Positions 42,442 through 52,367 are shown, counted from the stretch's first letter. The stretch: 64,000 nt of DNA from Phocaeicola coprophilus (GCA_016900015.1 JACJJM010000006.1:62001-126000); one strand, 5' to 3'. Made by a program: numbers and translations. The notes: generated by a model from the sequence alone, not told the origin.

Positions 42442-44421
42442 ATGGCTACTATAGATTCAAAAATTCCCGAAGGCCCGATAGCTGAAAAGTGGACCAACTA
42501 TAAAGCTCACCAAAAACTGGTGAACCCTGCCAACAAGCGCCGTCTTGACATCATCGTCGTGGGTACGGGTCTGGCCGGAGCTTCGGCTGCTGCCTCACTC
42601 GGCGAGATGGGCTTCAAGGTGTTCAACTTCTGTATCCAAGACTCCCCCCGCCGCGCACACTCCATCGCTGCTCAAGGAGGTATCAACGCTGCCAAGAACT
42701 ATCAGAACGATGGTGACTCCGTCTATCGCCTCTTCTACGACACGGTGAAAGGCGGTGACTATCGTGCACGTGAAGCCAACGTCTACCGTCTGGCCGAAGT
42801 GTCAAACAACATCATCGACCAATGCGTGGCCCAAGGCGTCCCCTTCGCCCGCGAATATGGAGGCACACTGGCCAACCGTTCGTTCGGCGGTGCCCAAGTG
42901 TCACGTACATTCTATGCAAAAGGACAGACCGGCCAACAGCTCTTGCTGGGCGCCTACTCCGCACTGAGCCGCCAGGTACATGCCGGCACGGTGAAACTCT
43001 ATACCCGCTATGAGATGCAAGACATCGTCATCATCGACGGACGTGCCCGCGGCATCATCGCCAAGAACCTCGTGACCGGCAAACTCGAACGCTTCGCCGC
43101 TCACGCCGTGGTCATCGCCACAGGCGGATATGGCAACACCTACTTCCTCTCCACGAACGCGATGGCCTGCAACTGCTCGGCTGCGATGGCCTGCTACCGC
43201 AAAGGCGCCCTGTTTGCCAACCCGGCATACGTGCAGATTCACCCGACGTGTATCCCCGTACACGGCGACAAGCAGTCGAAGCTGACCCTGATGTCCGAGT
43301 CGCTCCGTAACGACGGACGTATCTGGGTGCCCAAAAAGCTCGAAGATGCCAAAGCCCTGCAAGCCGGCACCAAAAAGCCGACTGACATCCCCGAGGAAGA
43401 ACGCGACTATTACTTGGAACGCCGTTACCCGGCCTTCGGTAACCTCGTGCCGCGCGACGTGGCTTCGCGTGCAGCCAAAGAGCGTTGCGACGCCGGCTTC
43501 GGTGTGAACAACACCGGCTTGGCCGTATATCTTGACTTCTCCGAGTGTATCGAGCGTCTGGGCATCGACGTAGTCCGCCAACGCTACGGTAACCTCTTCG
43601 ACATGTACGAAGAAATCACCGACGTGAACCCGGGCAAGCTGGCCAACGAAATCAACGGAGTGAAATACTACAACCCCATGATGATTTACCCGGCTATCCA
43701 CTACACGATGGGTGGTATCTGGGTAGACTACGAATTGCAGACCACCATCAAAGGACTCTTCGCTATCGGTGAGTGCAACTTCTCCGACCACGGTGCCAAC
43801 CGTCTGGGAGCTTCCGCGCTGATGCAAGGCTTGGCCGACGGTTACTTCGTCCTCCCCTACACCATCCAGAACTATCTGGCCGACCAAATCACTGTCCCCC
43901 GCTTCTCGACCGACCTGCCGGAATTCGAGGAGGCTGAGAACGCTGTCCGTGCGAAAATCGACCACCTGATGAACATCAAAGGAAAGAAATCCGTCGACTC
44001 TATCCACAAAGAGCTGGGTCACGTCATGTGGGAGTATGTCGGCATGGGACGTACGGCTGAGGGCTTGAAGACAGGCTTGGCCAAACTGAAGGAAATCCGC
44101 AAGGAATTCGAGACAGAGCTGTTCATCCCCGGCTCAAAGGAGGGTATGAACGTCGAACTGGATAAGGCCATCCGTCTGAACGACTTCATCACGATGGGCG
44201 AACTGATAGCCTACGACGCGCTCAACCGTAACGAAAGCTGCGGCGGACACTTCCGCGAAGAATACCAGACTGAGGAAGGCGAAGCCAAGCGCGACGACGA
44301 ACACTACTTCTATGTGGCTTGCTGGGAATACCAAGGCTCGGACGACAAAGCACCCGTGCTCTACAAAGAACCGCTGGTATACGAAGCCATCAAAGTACAG
44401 ACGCGTAACTACAAGAGCTAA
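42442..44421 (+). CDS. frdA: Fumarate reductase/succinate dehydrogenase flavoprotein subunit
   Basis: A 659-residue subunit. FAD is bound by [20 protein letters not shown] and attached through the His of [18 protein letters not shown]. Other signatures: [41 protein letters not shown], and [15 protein letters not shown]. It interconverts fumarate and succinate; in this fermentative context fumarate reduction is the likely main direction. Second gene of frdCAB. Confidence 0.97.
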   Translation: MATIDSKIPEGPIAEKWTNYKAHQKLVNPANKRRLDIIVVGTGLAGASAAASLGEMGFKVFNFCIQDSPRRAHSIAAQGGINAAKNYQNDGDSVYRLFYDTVKGGDYRAREANVYRLAEVSNNIIDQCVAQGVPFAREYGGTLANRSFGGAQVSRTFYAKGQTGQQLLLGAYSALSRQVHAGTVKLYTRYEMQDIVIIDGRARGIIAKNLVTGKLERFAAHAVVIATGGYGNTYFLSTNAMACNCSAAMACYRKGALFANPAYVQIHPTCIPVHGDKQSKLTLMSESLRNDGRIWVPKKLEDAKALQAGTKKPTDIPEEERDYYLERRYPAFGNLVPRDVASRAAKERCDAGFGVNNTGLAVYLDFSECIERLGIDVVRQRYGNLFDMYEEITDVNPGKLANEINGVKYYNPMMIYPAIHYTMGGIWVDYELQTTIKGLFAIGECNFSDHGANRLGASALMQGLADGYFVLPYTIQNYLADQITVPRFSTDLPEFEEAENAVRAKIDHLMNIKGKKSVDSIHKELGHVMWEYVGMGRTAEGLKTGLAKLKEIRKEFETELFIPGSKEGMNVELDKAIRLNDFITMGELIAYDALNRNESCGGHFREEYQTEEGEAKRDDEHYFYVACWEYQGSDDKAPVLYKEPLVYEAIKVQTRNYKS

Positions 44422-44457
44422 TCTATCGGGAAGTTGAACAATTAAAGAATCAAGAAA

Positions 44458-45213
44458 ATGGACAAGAATATATCATTTACATTAAAGATTTGGCGTCAAA
44501 ACGGACCGAAAGAGAAAGGTCATTTTGATACGTTCCAGATGAAAGACATCCCGGGCGATACCTCTTTCCTGGAAATGCTGGACATCCTGAACGAACAACT
44601 CATCAGCGAAGGCAAAGAACCTATCGTGTTCGACCATGACTGCCGCGAAGGCATCTGCGGCATGTGTTCGCTCTACATCAACGGACACCCGCACGGACCT
44701 GCCACGGGAGCCACTACCTGTCAAATCTATATGCGCCGCTTCCACGACGGAGACACCATCACTGTCGAACCGTGGCGCTCGGCCGGATTCCCCGTCATCA
44801 AAGACTTGATGGTCGACCGTTCGGCTTACGACAAAATCATACAAGCAGGCGGATACGTAAGCGTCAACACCGGTGCACCGCAAGACGCCAATGCCATCCT
44901 CATCCCGAAGACGGCTGCCGACGAAGCCATGGATGCTGCCTCTTGCATCGGATGCGGAGCTTGTGTGGCTGCTTGCAAGAACGGCTCTGCGATGCTGTTC
45001 GTGTCGGCCAAGGTCAGCCAGCTCGCGCTCCTGCCGCAAGGCAAGCCCGAAGCTGCACGACGTGCCAAGGCCATGCTCGCCAAAATGGACGAACTCGGAT
45101 TCGGAAACTGCACCAACACACGTGCCTGCGAGGCCGAGTGTCCGAAGTGCGTCTCCATCAGCAACATCGCACGCTTGAACCGTGAGTTTATCAAAGCAAA
45201 ACTGAAAGACTAA
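44458..45213 (+). CDS. frdB: Fumarate reductase/succinate dehydrogenase iron-sulfur subunit
   Basis: A 251-residue subunit with three Fe-S cluster motifs: [2Fe-2S] ligands in [18 protein letters not shown] and [11 protein letters not shown], and the two other clusters in [20 protein letters not shown] and [20 protein letters not shown]. It relays electrons from the cytochrome b subunit to FrdA. Last gene of the operon, followed by a terminator. Confidence 0.97.
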   Translation: MDKNISFTLKIWRQNGPKEKGHFDTFQMKDIPGDTSFLEMLDILNEQLISEGKEPIVFDHDCREGICGMCSLYINGHPHGPATGATTCQIYMRRFHDGDTITVEPWRSAGFPVIKDLMVDRSAYDKIIQAGGYVSVNTGAPQDANAILIPKTAADEAMDAASCIGCGACVAACKNGSAMLFVSAKVSQLALLPQGKPEAARRAKAMLAKMDELGFGNCTNTRACEAECPKCVSISNIARLNREFIKAKLKD

Positions 45214-45246
45214 GATACCGTTTTCAAAAATCATACATATGTATTG

Positions 45247-45283
45247 GGACGTCCGGATCCGTGAGGATGCGGCGTCCTTTTTT
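45247..45283 (+). terminator. Terminator of the fumarate reductase operon
   Basis: GGACGTCCGGATCC pairs with GGATGCGGCGTCC (one bulge), followed by a run of seven T. Confidence 0.85.
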
Positions 45284-45347
45284 ATGCCCTCCCCATTCTT
45301 CCATAAAAAAACAGAATCCCGCATACGTCAAACCGTAAAACTTTATT

Positions 45348-45355
45348 TACCTTTG
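45348..45355 (+). promoter_or_regulatory. -7 box for the GYF/CD225 gene
   Basis: TACCTTTG (TAnnTTTG), 49 bases before the ATG. Confidence 0.55.
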
Positions 45356-45404
45356 CCACATACGCAAAGCGTACTGAACGGCAAACATCTAAACATCTTC
45401 CATC

Positions 45405-45857
45405 ATGAAAACGTATTATTACCTGAACGGACGCAACGAGCAGCAAGGCCCTGTCCCGGGCGAGAGCTTGCCGAACTATGGAGTCAAGAGCGACACGCTC
45501 GTGTGGACGGCCGGCATGGCACAATGGACACCGGCCGGAAAAGTGGAAGAGCTGGCCGGCATCATACCCCCTCCGCCGCCCATCGACCACCCGGAACCCT
45601 CCGGACCGACTGCCGGCGAACTGCCACCCGACAACCATCTCGTCTGGGCCATCCTCTGCACCGTGCTCTGCTGTCTCCCGCTGGGCATCGCCGCCATCGT
45701 CTATTCGGCCCGGGTCGAGACCCTGTGGAACCAGGGCAAGCATGCCGAAGCTCGAAAAGCCGCCAGCACGGCCGAGACGCTCTGCTACGTCTCCCTGGCT
45801 CTCTTCACGCTGATGTTCATCATCGGCTTCTTCATCGCCATGATAGGGGAATACTAA
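45405..45857 (+). CDS. GYF-like/CD225 (dispanin-type) membrane protein
   Basis: A 150-residue protein. Residues 1-50 resemble the GYF_2 domain (YYYLNGRNEQQGPVPGESLP, then WTAGMAQWTPAGKVEEL). A Pro-rich linker (PPPPPIDHPEPSGP) follows. Residues 75-150 form a two-helix CD225-like domain (NHLVWAILCTVLCCLPLGIA then AIVYSARVETLWNQGKHAEA, and a second helix LFTLMFIIGFFIAMIGEY). GYF-like domains bind Pro-rich peptides, so intramolecular or partner binding is conceivable. The function of bacterial members is unknown. Monocistronic. Confidence 0.75.
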   Translation: MKTYYYLNGRNEQQGPVPGESLPNYGVKSDTLVWTAGMAQWTPAGKVEELAGIIPPPPPIDHPEPSGPTAGELPPDNHLVWAILCTVLCCLPLGIAAIVYSARVETLWNQGKHAEARKAASTAETLCYVSLALFTLMFIIGFFIAMIGEY

Positions 45858-45974
45858 CCGGGCGAAAAGCCCGCCGCCATTCGCCCCGCCGCCGTCCATG
45901 CCCCGCTGTATGGCAGGCCGCACGCAATGCCATCCGCAGATTTTCCCGCCCCGCACACGGCACAGACACCGCGT

Positions 45975-46050
45975 TTCCACGGAAAGGAGGGTAGCCGACC
46001 ACGGAAAGGACTCCGCCCGGGGACGGAAAGGACTCCGCTCCCGGCTACCC
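45975..46050. repeat. 22-bp-family intergenic repeat, locus G (three tandem units)
   Basis: CGGAAAGGA starts at 45980, 46002 and 46024, an exact 22-bp period in direct orientation. The first tail (GGGTAGCCG) is complementary to the end of the third (CGGCTACCC), so the array closes as a hairpin. It lies in the 410-base gap between the GYF/CD225 gene and the NUDIX gene; nothing else but the NUDIX promoter was seen there. Confidence 0.85.
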
Positions 46051-46236
46051 TTAAGGACCGGTAACAAAAGAAATTACAGTTTGACAACCAACAGTTTATA
46101 AAAACGACACCTCGCTCGGATTTCTATATGGGACGAAGCCGGCAGACCGCCCGCACCGACAGGCAAAAATCCGAAAAGAAAACATGGAAAATCAAAACAA
46201 ACCGCCCTGCGTCCGATTCGAGTTCAATAAAAATCG

Positions 46237-46244
46237 TATCTTTG
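46237..46244 (+). promoter_or_regulatory. -7 box for the NUDIX gene cluster
   Basis: TATCTTTG (TAnnTTTG), 23 bases before the chosen ATG, which supports that start over the longer frame. Confidence 0.6.
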
Positions 46245-46267
46245 CCTGTCGACTAAAACAGAAGAAG

Positions 46268-46822
46268 ATGCACCCTTTAGACAAATTCAAGCATTGCCCC
46301 GTGTGCGGCTCGACACGCTTCGAGGTGCACAATGCCAAGTCCAAGCATTGCGCCGACTGCGGATTCACCTACTACTTCAATCCCAGCTCGGCCACCGTGG
46401 CTTTCATCCTCAACGAAAGAGGCGAACTGCTCGTGTGCCGACGTGGCAAAAGCCCGGCCAAGGGAACACTCGACCTGCCGGGAGGATTCATCGACATGCA
46501 GGAGACGGGCGAAGAAGGCGTGGCCCGCGAAGTGCGCGAGGAGACAGGACTCACGGTCGTCCGCGCCGACTACCTCTTTTCCCTCCCCAACCTCTATGAA
46601 TACTCCGGCTTCATGGTCCACACCCTCGACATGTTTTTCCGCTGCACAGTGGCCGACGCCTCGCACATCCATGCCGAGGACGACGTGGCCGACTGCTTCT
46701 GGATGCCCCTCGAAGACATCCGCACGGCCGACTTCGGGCTGGAGTCCGTGCGCAAGGGCGTGGAGCGTTTCCTGAGCGGACATGCAGCCTCAGCCCCGTC
46801 CATTCATCAAACAAGAACTTAA
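46268..46822 (+). CDS. Zinc-ribbon NUDIX hydrolase
   Basis: A 184-residue protein starting MHPLDKFKHCPVCGSTRFEV. An N-terminal zinc ribbon (CPVC and CADC, about residues 10-34) is followed by a NUDIX fold with the complete box GGFIDMQETGEEGVAREVRE-ETGL (G5xE7xREVxEExG pattern). The zinc ribbon recalls NADH pyrophosphatase-type NUDIX enzymes, but substrate is not determined. It hydrolyses a nucleoside diphosphate linked to another moiety. It ends 13 bases before the TPR gene. Confidence 0.9.
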   Translation: MHPLDKFKHCPVCGSTRFEVHNAKSKHCADCGFTYYFNPSSATVAFILNERGELLVCRRGKSPAKGTLDLPGGFIDMQETGEEGVAREVREETGLTVVRADYLFSLPNLYEYSGFMVHTLDMFFRCTVADASHIHAEDDVADCFWMPLEDIRTADFGLESVRKGVERFLSGHAASAPSIHQTRT

Positions 46823-46835
46823 AAAACCAAACGAT

Positions 46836-49800
46836 ATGAAACTGAAACAAACCGTCCTGCTCACCTTGTTGGGAGCCCTTCCCGTCGCCGGAATGGCGCA
46901 GCGGCACATCCCCCTGCATGCTCCTGAAAGACTGTTCGAGGAAGGCAAACAGCTGTTCATCAAGAAAGACTACGCTGCTGCCTTGCATGCCCTGAACACC
47001 TACGTGAAGACTGACGACCCCTCGTTCCTCCTGCGGAGCCAGGCTGAATACATGATTGCCTGTACGGCCTACGAACTTAAGGAAAAAGACTGCATCCGCA
47101 CGCTGGAACGCTATCTGGAGACCTACACCGACACCCCCTATAAGAACCGCATCCATGCCCTGATTGCCAACACTTATTTCTATCGCGGGGACTATGAGGA
47201 AGCCATCCGCCGTTTCCAGGCATGCGACCTCGACCTGCTGGGCAACGAGGAACGTGACGAAATGACGCTCCACCTGGCGCTGGCCAACATCGAGACAGGC
47301 CGCCTCGAAGAGGCTTACGCACTGCTGAGCGTGGTGCAGGTGTGTACGAAAAAATACGAGAGCGACGTGGCTTTCCACAAGGCTTACATCGACTACGCGC
47401 AAGGACGCTACACGGAGGCCTTGCCCGTGTTCCAACGCCTGCAAGACGACGACAAATATGGTATCGAAGCTCCCTACTACATCGCCGACATCTACCTGAA
47501 ACAAGGGAAATACAAAGAAGCCGAACAGACAGCCGACCGCTACATCACCATCCGGCAGGGAAACGGCCACGAAAACGAGCTGAAACGCATCCTCGGAGGA
47601 GCTTACTACGGACAGGGACGGCTGGACGACGCCCTGGGCGCACTGGAAATCTATGTGCAGACAGCCGAGAAGCCCGAACGCAACGCGCTCTACCAGCTCG
47701 GCATGTGCTACTTCCACGTGCGTGCTTTCCAGCGTGCCTGCGACATGCTGGGACGCGCCACCGGCCAACGCGACGCCCTGGCACAGAACGCTTACCTGCA
47801 CAGGGGGCTTGCCTTCCTCGAACTGCAGGACAAACGTCAGGCACGGATGTCCTTCGAACAGGCCTCGACGATGGACTTCGACCTGGCTGTGAAGGAAGAG
47901 GCGCTCTACAACTACGCCCTCTGCATCCACGAGACCTCCTATTCACCCTTTGCCGAGTCGGTCACGGTGTTCGAACGGTTCCTGAACGAGTTTCCTCACT
48001 CAGCCTATAGTGAGGAAGCAAACGACTACCTGATTGAGGTCTACATGAACACACGGAGCTACGACGCCGCGCTGCGTTCCATCGAGAAGATAAAGCAGCC
48101 CGGCGTGCGCATCCTGGAGGCCAAGCAGAAGATTCTCTTCCGTCTGGGCACACAGGCCTTTGCCAATGCCGACTTCCCGACAGCCGTCGACTACTTCAAC
48201 CGCTCCCTGCAACTGGGCGGCTACAACCTGAAGACGCAAGCCGACACCTACTACTGGCGCGGCGAATCCCATTACCGCCTGGGACAGTATGCACAGGCAG
48301 CCTCCGACTTCACGAGCTACCTCTCGCAAAGCGAGGCCCAAGACAACACGACCTACGGACTGGCCCTCTACAACCTGGGCTACTCCTACTTCAAACAAAA
48401 GGATTACCGCAACGCCGGCACTTGGTTTGCCCGCTTCGTGGAACGGTACACACAGAGCGGCAGCGCGGCTCAATCCATCCGGGCCGACGCCTACAACCGG
48501 CTTGGCGACTGCCGCTTCTATGCCCGCCAGTGGGCTGCTGCGCAGGCTTGCTACGCACAGGCTTCCGCCGTCGACCGCACGGCTGCCGACTATGCCCTCT
48601 ACCAACAGGCCTTCGTGCGCGGCTTGCAGAAAGACTATGCCGGCAAGGTGTCCGACCTCGACAAGCTGCTTTCCGGCTACCCCGACTCGCAGTATGCCGA
48701 CGACGCCCTCTACGAGCGCGGACGCGCCTACGTCCAACTGCAAAACAACCCGCAGGCCATCGCTTCGTTCAGCGAACTCGTGAGCAAATACCCCGAAAGC
48801 TCCGTTGCCCGCAAGGGCGCAGGAGAAATCGGCCTGCTCTACTACCAGGACGACAAATATCCCGAAGCCATCGCAGCCTACAAGAAGGTCATCTCCGACT
48901 ATCCCGGCAGCGAAGAGGCCCGACAGGCCCAACGCGACCTGCGCTCCATCTACATAGACCTCAACCAGGTGGACGCCTACACCCAATATGCCTCCACCAT
49001 CAAGGGCGGCATCGCCGTGGAAGCAGGCGAACGCGACTCGCTTACCTACGTAGCCGCGGAGAAGGTCTACATCCGGGGCGACCTCGACGGAGCCAAAACC
49101 AGCTTTACCCGCTACCTGCAACAATTCCCGCAAGGAGCCTTTGCCCTCAATGCACACTACTACCTGGGACTGATTGCCTATAACCGGAAAGACTTCGCCA
49201 CGGCCCGGCAACACCTGGACAAGGTCATCGAATATCCGAACAACGAATACTCCGAAGAAGCCATCATCATGGGGGCCGAAATCGCCTTCAATGACAAGGA
49301 CTACGCCCGCGCGCTCACGCTCTACAAGCTCTTGAAGGACAAGACGGCCTCAGCCGAACGACGCCAACTGGCCCAAGTGGGCATCCTGCGCTGCGCCTAC
49401 CTGACAAAAAACAACGAAGAAGTCGTGCTCGCAGCCGGCGACCTGCTGGCCAACAGCAAACTGTCGCCCGAGCTGGCCAACGAAGCCCGCTACTACCGTG
49501 CCAAGGCTGCACTCGCCACATCGCCCTCACAGGCTGTCGACGACCTGCGCACACTGGCCAAGGACACGCGCAACGCATACGGAGCTGAAGCCAAATACCG
49601 CCTGGCGCAGTATTACTTCGACGCCGGACAGACCGACGCGGCAGAGAAGGAACTGCTCGACTACATCGAAGTGAGCACGCCGCACGCCTACTGGCTGGCA
49701 CGCAGCTTCGTCCTGCTGTCGGACGTATATGTCAAGCTGGGACGCACGATGGAAGCACGCCAATACCTGCTCTCACTCCAGCAGAACTACCAGGCTGATG

Positions 49801-49847
49801 ACGACATCGCTTCCATGATTGAATCGAGATTACAGAAACTACAATGA
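46836..49847 (+). CDS. Large exported TPR-repeat protein
   Basis: A 1003-residue protein with a signal peptide (MKLKQTVLLTLLGALPVAGM-AQ) and then an array of tetratricopeptide-like helical hairpins through most of its length (for example YAAALHALNTYVKTDDPSFL; FYRGDYEEAIRRFQACDLDL; YKEAEQTADRYITIRQGNGH; YPEAIAAYKKVISDYPGSEE; YARALTLYKLLKDKTASAER; TMEARQYLLSLQQNYQADDD). It probably acts in the periplasm as a protein-protein scaffold. It is followed after seven bases by a beta-barrel outer-membrane protein, which suggests they work together. Their shared function is unknown to me. Confidence 0.85.
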   Translation: MKLKQTVLLTLLGALPVAGMAQRHIPLHAPERLFEEGKQLFIKKDYAAALHALNTYVKTDDPSFLLRSQAEYMIACTAYELKEKDCIRTLERYLETYTDTPYKNRIHALIANTYFYRGDYEEAIRRFQACDLDLLGNEERDEMTLHLALANIETGRLEEAYALLSVVQVCTKKYESDVAFHKAYIDYAQGRYTEALPVFQRLQDDDKYGIEAPYYIADIYLKQGKYKEAEQTADRYITIRQGNGHENELKRILGGAYYGQGRLDDALGALEIYVQTAEKPERNALYQLGMCYFHVRAFQRACDMLGRATGQRDALAQNAYLHRGLAFLELQDKRQARMSFEQASTMDFDLAVKEEALYNYALCIHETSYSPFAESVTVFERFLNEFPHSAYSEEANDYLIEVYMNTRSYDAALRSIEKIKQPGVRILEAKQKILFRLGTQAFANADFPTAVDYFNRSLQLGGYNLKTQADTYYWRGESHYRLGQYAQAASDFTSYLSQSEAQDNTTYGLALYNLGYSYFKQKDYRNAGTWFARFVERYTQSGSAAQSIRADAYNRLGDCRFYARQWAAAQACYAQASAVDRTAADYALYQQAFVRGLQKDYAGKVSDLDKLLSGYPDSQYADDALYERGRAYVQLQNNPQAIASFSELVSKYPESSVARKGAGEIGLLYYQDDKYPEAIAAYKKVISDYPGSEEARQAQRDLRSIYIDLNQVDAYTQYASTIKGGIAVEAGERDSLTYVAAEKVYIRGDLDGAKTSFTRYLQQFPQGAFALNAHYYLGLIAYNRKDFATARQHLDKVIEYPNNEYSEEAIIMGAEIAFNDKDYARALTLYKLLKDKTASAERRQLAQVGILRCAYLTKNNEEVVLAAGDLLANSKLSPELANEARYYRAKAALATSPSQAVDDLRTLAKDTRNAYGAEAKYRLAQYYFDAGQTDAAEKELLDYIEVSTPHAYWLARSFVLLSDVYVKLGRTMEARQYLLSLQQNYQADDDIASMIESRLQKLQ

Positions 49848-49854
49848 CACAGCT

Positions 49855-51507
49855 ATGAAACAAAACATCAAACCGCTCCATATAGCCCTCTTCTCCACAG
49901 CCCTGCTGGCAGGCGCCGCCACGGCCGAGGCACAGACACAGCCCAAAGACTCCACGCTCAACCGCACGGTCGTGGTCGAAAACGACTACGACCCGCAGAT
50001 CATGGATGCCAACAAAATCAACCTCCTGCCCGACATCGAGGAGCCAAAGCCGACCAAAAAAGAAATCGTGTATGCACAGACGACACACCCCTTCAGCGCG
50101 TTCCGCTACCGCGCCATGCCGTCATACGCCCCGAAACCGACGCAGCCTGATGCCACCAAGTGCTTCATCAACCTGGGTTACGGCGATACCAAAAACGGCA
50201 ACATGACGGGCGAGATAAACTACCTCTTCGACCTCTCCGACAGCGACCGGCTCAATGTGAACGCCGCTTTCGACGGGTTCAACTTCGACCCCGACCGGAC
50301 AGAGCTGGAGGAATGGAAATCACGCTTCTACCAGGCGCAGTTCAAGGCCGACTACGCCCACCGCTTCCGCACGGCCGAGCTGGGCGTGAGCGGCTCGTTC
50401 GGCTCGCAAGCATTCAACTACCGCCCGATCTACGCCACGGACAAGCAGCGCAACACGCTGGGCGGCATACAGCTCCAAGTCCGCTCCACCGACACATCCG
50501 CCGCATGGCAGTATGCCCTGGAAGCCGGTGTGGGCTACTTCGGAAGAGGCTACCTCTACGGAGCCGATGAGAGCAACTCGGAGACCAACCTCCGGCTGAA
50601 AGGCGGACTGTCATACAGCCCTGACGGAACGAACCGCGTGGGCCTCGACCTGGATGTCAACCAGGCGAACTTTTCGTTTGAGGGACTGGAAAACAGCGGA
50701 CTCGTCGGCCTGACGCCCTACTACAACTACACGACCGACGCCGTGCGCCTGCGCATCGGGGCAAAGGTGGACATCCGCACGGGCTATGACAACGGCGTGG
50801 CCTTTGCACCCGACGTGAAAGCCGAATTCCCCCTAGCCGGACACTACACGCTCTACGTCCAGGCCACGGGAGGCACACTGCTCAACGACTTCTTCCGCTT
50901 CAACTCCATCACGCCTTATTGGGGCGGCTATGCCGGCTACGACCAGCTGGAGAACACCCACGTGCAACTCGACGCATTGGCCGGATTCAAGGCCGACCTG
51001 GGCGAGAACCTCTGGCTGAACCTCTATGCAGGCTACGAGCTGCGCAAAGACGAGATAGGCTTCTTCCCCAACGTCACGGGCGACGTCGAGCCGCTGCATT
51101 ACTCCTTCGTGCAGGGAAAGGCCAACAACCTGAAAGTGGGTTTTGCCTCGGCCTACCAGTATAAGGACATCATCGACGTGTCGTTCCGCATGGACTACCG
51201 CAACTGGTCGACCGGCGACGGGTGGGAACCGGTGCTCTACGATAAGCCCAAGTTCGACGCGCAATTCGACATGCAGATACATCCCGTCTCACGGCTGAAC
51301 ATCAACCTGGGCTACCAGTATCGCAGCTACGCCGAGGGCGACCGCAACGCCGTGTCCGACCTCTACGCCGGCGTGGACTACCGCTTCTTCGACTTCTTCT
51401 CCCTCTGGGTGAAGGCGGCCAATCTGACCAACGCCCAATATGAATACGACCTCGCCTATCCGGCACAGGGCATCCACTTCATGATAGGCACGTCGTTCCG
51501 CTTCTGA
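49855..51507 (+). CDS. Outer-membrane beta-barrel protein (TonB-receptor-like, plugless)
   Basis: A 550-residue exported protein (signal peptide MKQNIKPLHIALFSTALLAG then AATAEAQ). A short N-terminal stretch (NRTVVVENDYDPQIMDANKI) resembles the start of TonB-receptor-like Bacteroidetes proteins. No plug domain follows. From residue 85 on there are alternating amphipathic strands (KCFINLGYGDTKNGNMTGEI; VGLDLDVNQANFSFEGLENS; LWLNLYAGYELRKDEIGFFP) and a C-terminal Phe (MIGTSFRF), typical of outer-membrane barrels. It is coupled to the TPR gene. Confidence 0.8.
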   Translation: MKQNIKPLHIALFSTALLAGAATAEAQTQPKDSTLNRTVVVENDYDPQIMDANKINLLPDIEEPKPTKKEIVYAQTTHPFSAFRYRAMPSYAPKPTQPDATKCFINLGYGDTKNGNMTGEINYLFDLSDSDRLNVNAAFDGFNFDPDRTELEEWKSRFYQAQFKADYAHRFRTAELGVSGSFGSQAFNYRPIYATDKQRNTLGGIQLQVRSTDTSAAWQYALEAGVGYFGRGYLYGADESNSETNLRLKGGLSYSPDGTNRVGLDLDVNQANFSFEGLENSGLVGLTPYYNYTTDAVRLRIGAKVDIRTGYDNGVAFAPDVKAEFPLAGHYTLYVQATGGTLLNDFFRFNSITPYWGGYAGYDQLENTHVQLDALAGFKADLGENLWLNLYAGYELRKDEIGFFPNVTGDVEPLHYSFVQGKANNLKVGFASAYQYKDIIDVSFRMDYRNWSTGDGWEPVLYDKPKFDAQFDMQIHPVSRLNINLGYQYRSYAEGDRNAVSDLYAGVDYRFFDFFSLWVKAANLTNAQYEYDLAYPAQGIHFMIGTSFRF

Positions 51508-51535
51508 ATCATAGGGCGATGTCTAAATGAAATTT

Positions 51536-51612
51536 AAACCCAGAGACACGGAGACACAGAGAAAACATGAATCAATAGAATAAAATCTCTGTGCCTCCGT
51601 GTCTCTGGGTTT
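51536..51612. repeat. CACAGAG-family long inverted repeat, copy 3
   Basis: The 26-base left arm begins AAACCCAGAGACACGGAGAC and ends ACAGAG; the right arm (51587-51612) is its reverse complement with one mismatch. The loop is 25 AT-rich bases. It fills the convergent gap between the barrel gene and the SGNH hydrolase and may serve as a terminator for both. Confidence 0.8.
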
Positions 51613-51643
51613 GATTCTTTATTTTTGGCACAACCTCAGCACT

Positions 51644-52174
51644 TCAGCGCGTCATGGCCTCGCGCAGGCATGCGACAAGCACCCGATAGCCTGCCCCGTT
51701 CAGGTGAAGGTCGTCCACGGTCATGTCCGGACGAAGGCGGCCGTCTGCCAGCAGGCGGTCGAACACGTCCAGATAGACAATGCCCCCGCCATCCTCCACG
51801 CGCCGACGGATGGCTGCGTTCAGCCGCGCGATGAAGCGGTTCACGGACGTGCTGCCGCCCGCATAATCATTGCGCGGGAAAATGCAAAACAGGTAGGTCC
51901 GCCGCGAGCAGATAGCCTGCACGGCCTCCACATAGCGGTCGGCATACGCTTCCAGGTTTTCCTCATTGAGCCGGTAGAGGTCGTTTGAGCCAAATTGCAC
52001 CACGGCCTCGCAGTCGCCCACATCTTCGGCAAATGCCTCCACGTAGGCCAGTCCCTCGCCCGGACGACCGAAGTTCCGGCAGTCCCATTCCGGGAAACAG
52101 GCCTCCAAAGGCCAGTAGGCGATGTGGCTGTTGCCGATGAATGCCACCTTCCGCCTCGTCTCTTCTTGTGTCAT
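51644..52174 (-). CDS. SGNH/GDSL-family hydrolase
   Basis: A 176-residue protein without a signal peptide. Block I is KVAFIGNSHIAYW (catalytic Ser in GNSH), block III is VVQFGSNDLYRL (oxyanion Asn), and block V is TVDDLHLNGAGYRVL (catalytic Asp and His in DDLH). It is probably a serine esterase or lipase; the substrate is unknown. Single gene with no clear promoter box. Confidence 0.88.
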   Translation of the reverse strand: MTQEETRRKVAFIGNSHIAYWPLEACFPEWDCRNFGRPGEGLAYVEAFAEDVGDCEAVVQFGSNDLYRLNEENLEAYADRYVEAVQAICSRRTYLFCIFPRNDYAGGSTSVNRFIARLNAAIRRRVEDGGGIVYLDVFDRLLADGRLRPDMTVDDLHLNGAGYRVLVACLREAMTR

Positions 52175-52367
52175 AACCAGTCGTTTTCACAGATTTCCCC
52201 ACGAATATACGCGAAAAAATCCGTCCGGCATCCGGCTTCGGATTCTTATTTCGGAAAATGGAACGTCCGCAAACGTCCCGAATTCCATTTGTAGGTATAG
52301 GAGCGGTTCCCCACACTATGAAAATGCAGGACAAATGCAGTCCGCATCCAAGGGCCGTCCGCTCCCC

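Noticed and set aside
45975-46050. CRISPR array
   Set aside because: The 22-bp repeats are tandem without unique spacers of constant length, vary in their tails and change orientation; no cas genes are present.
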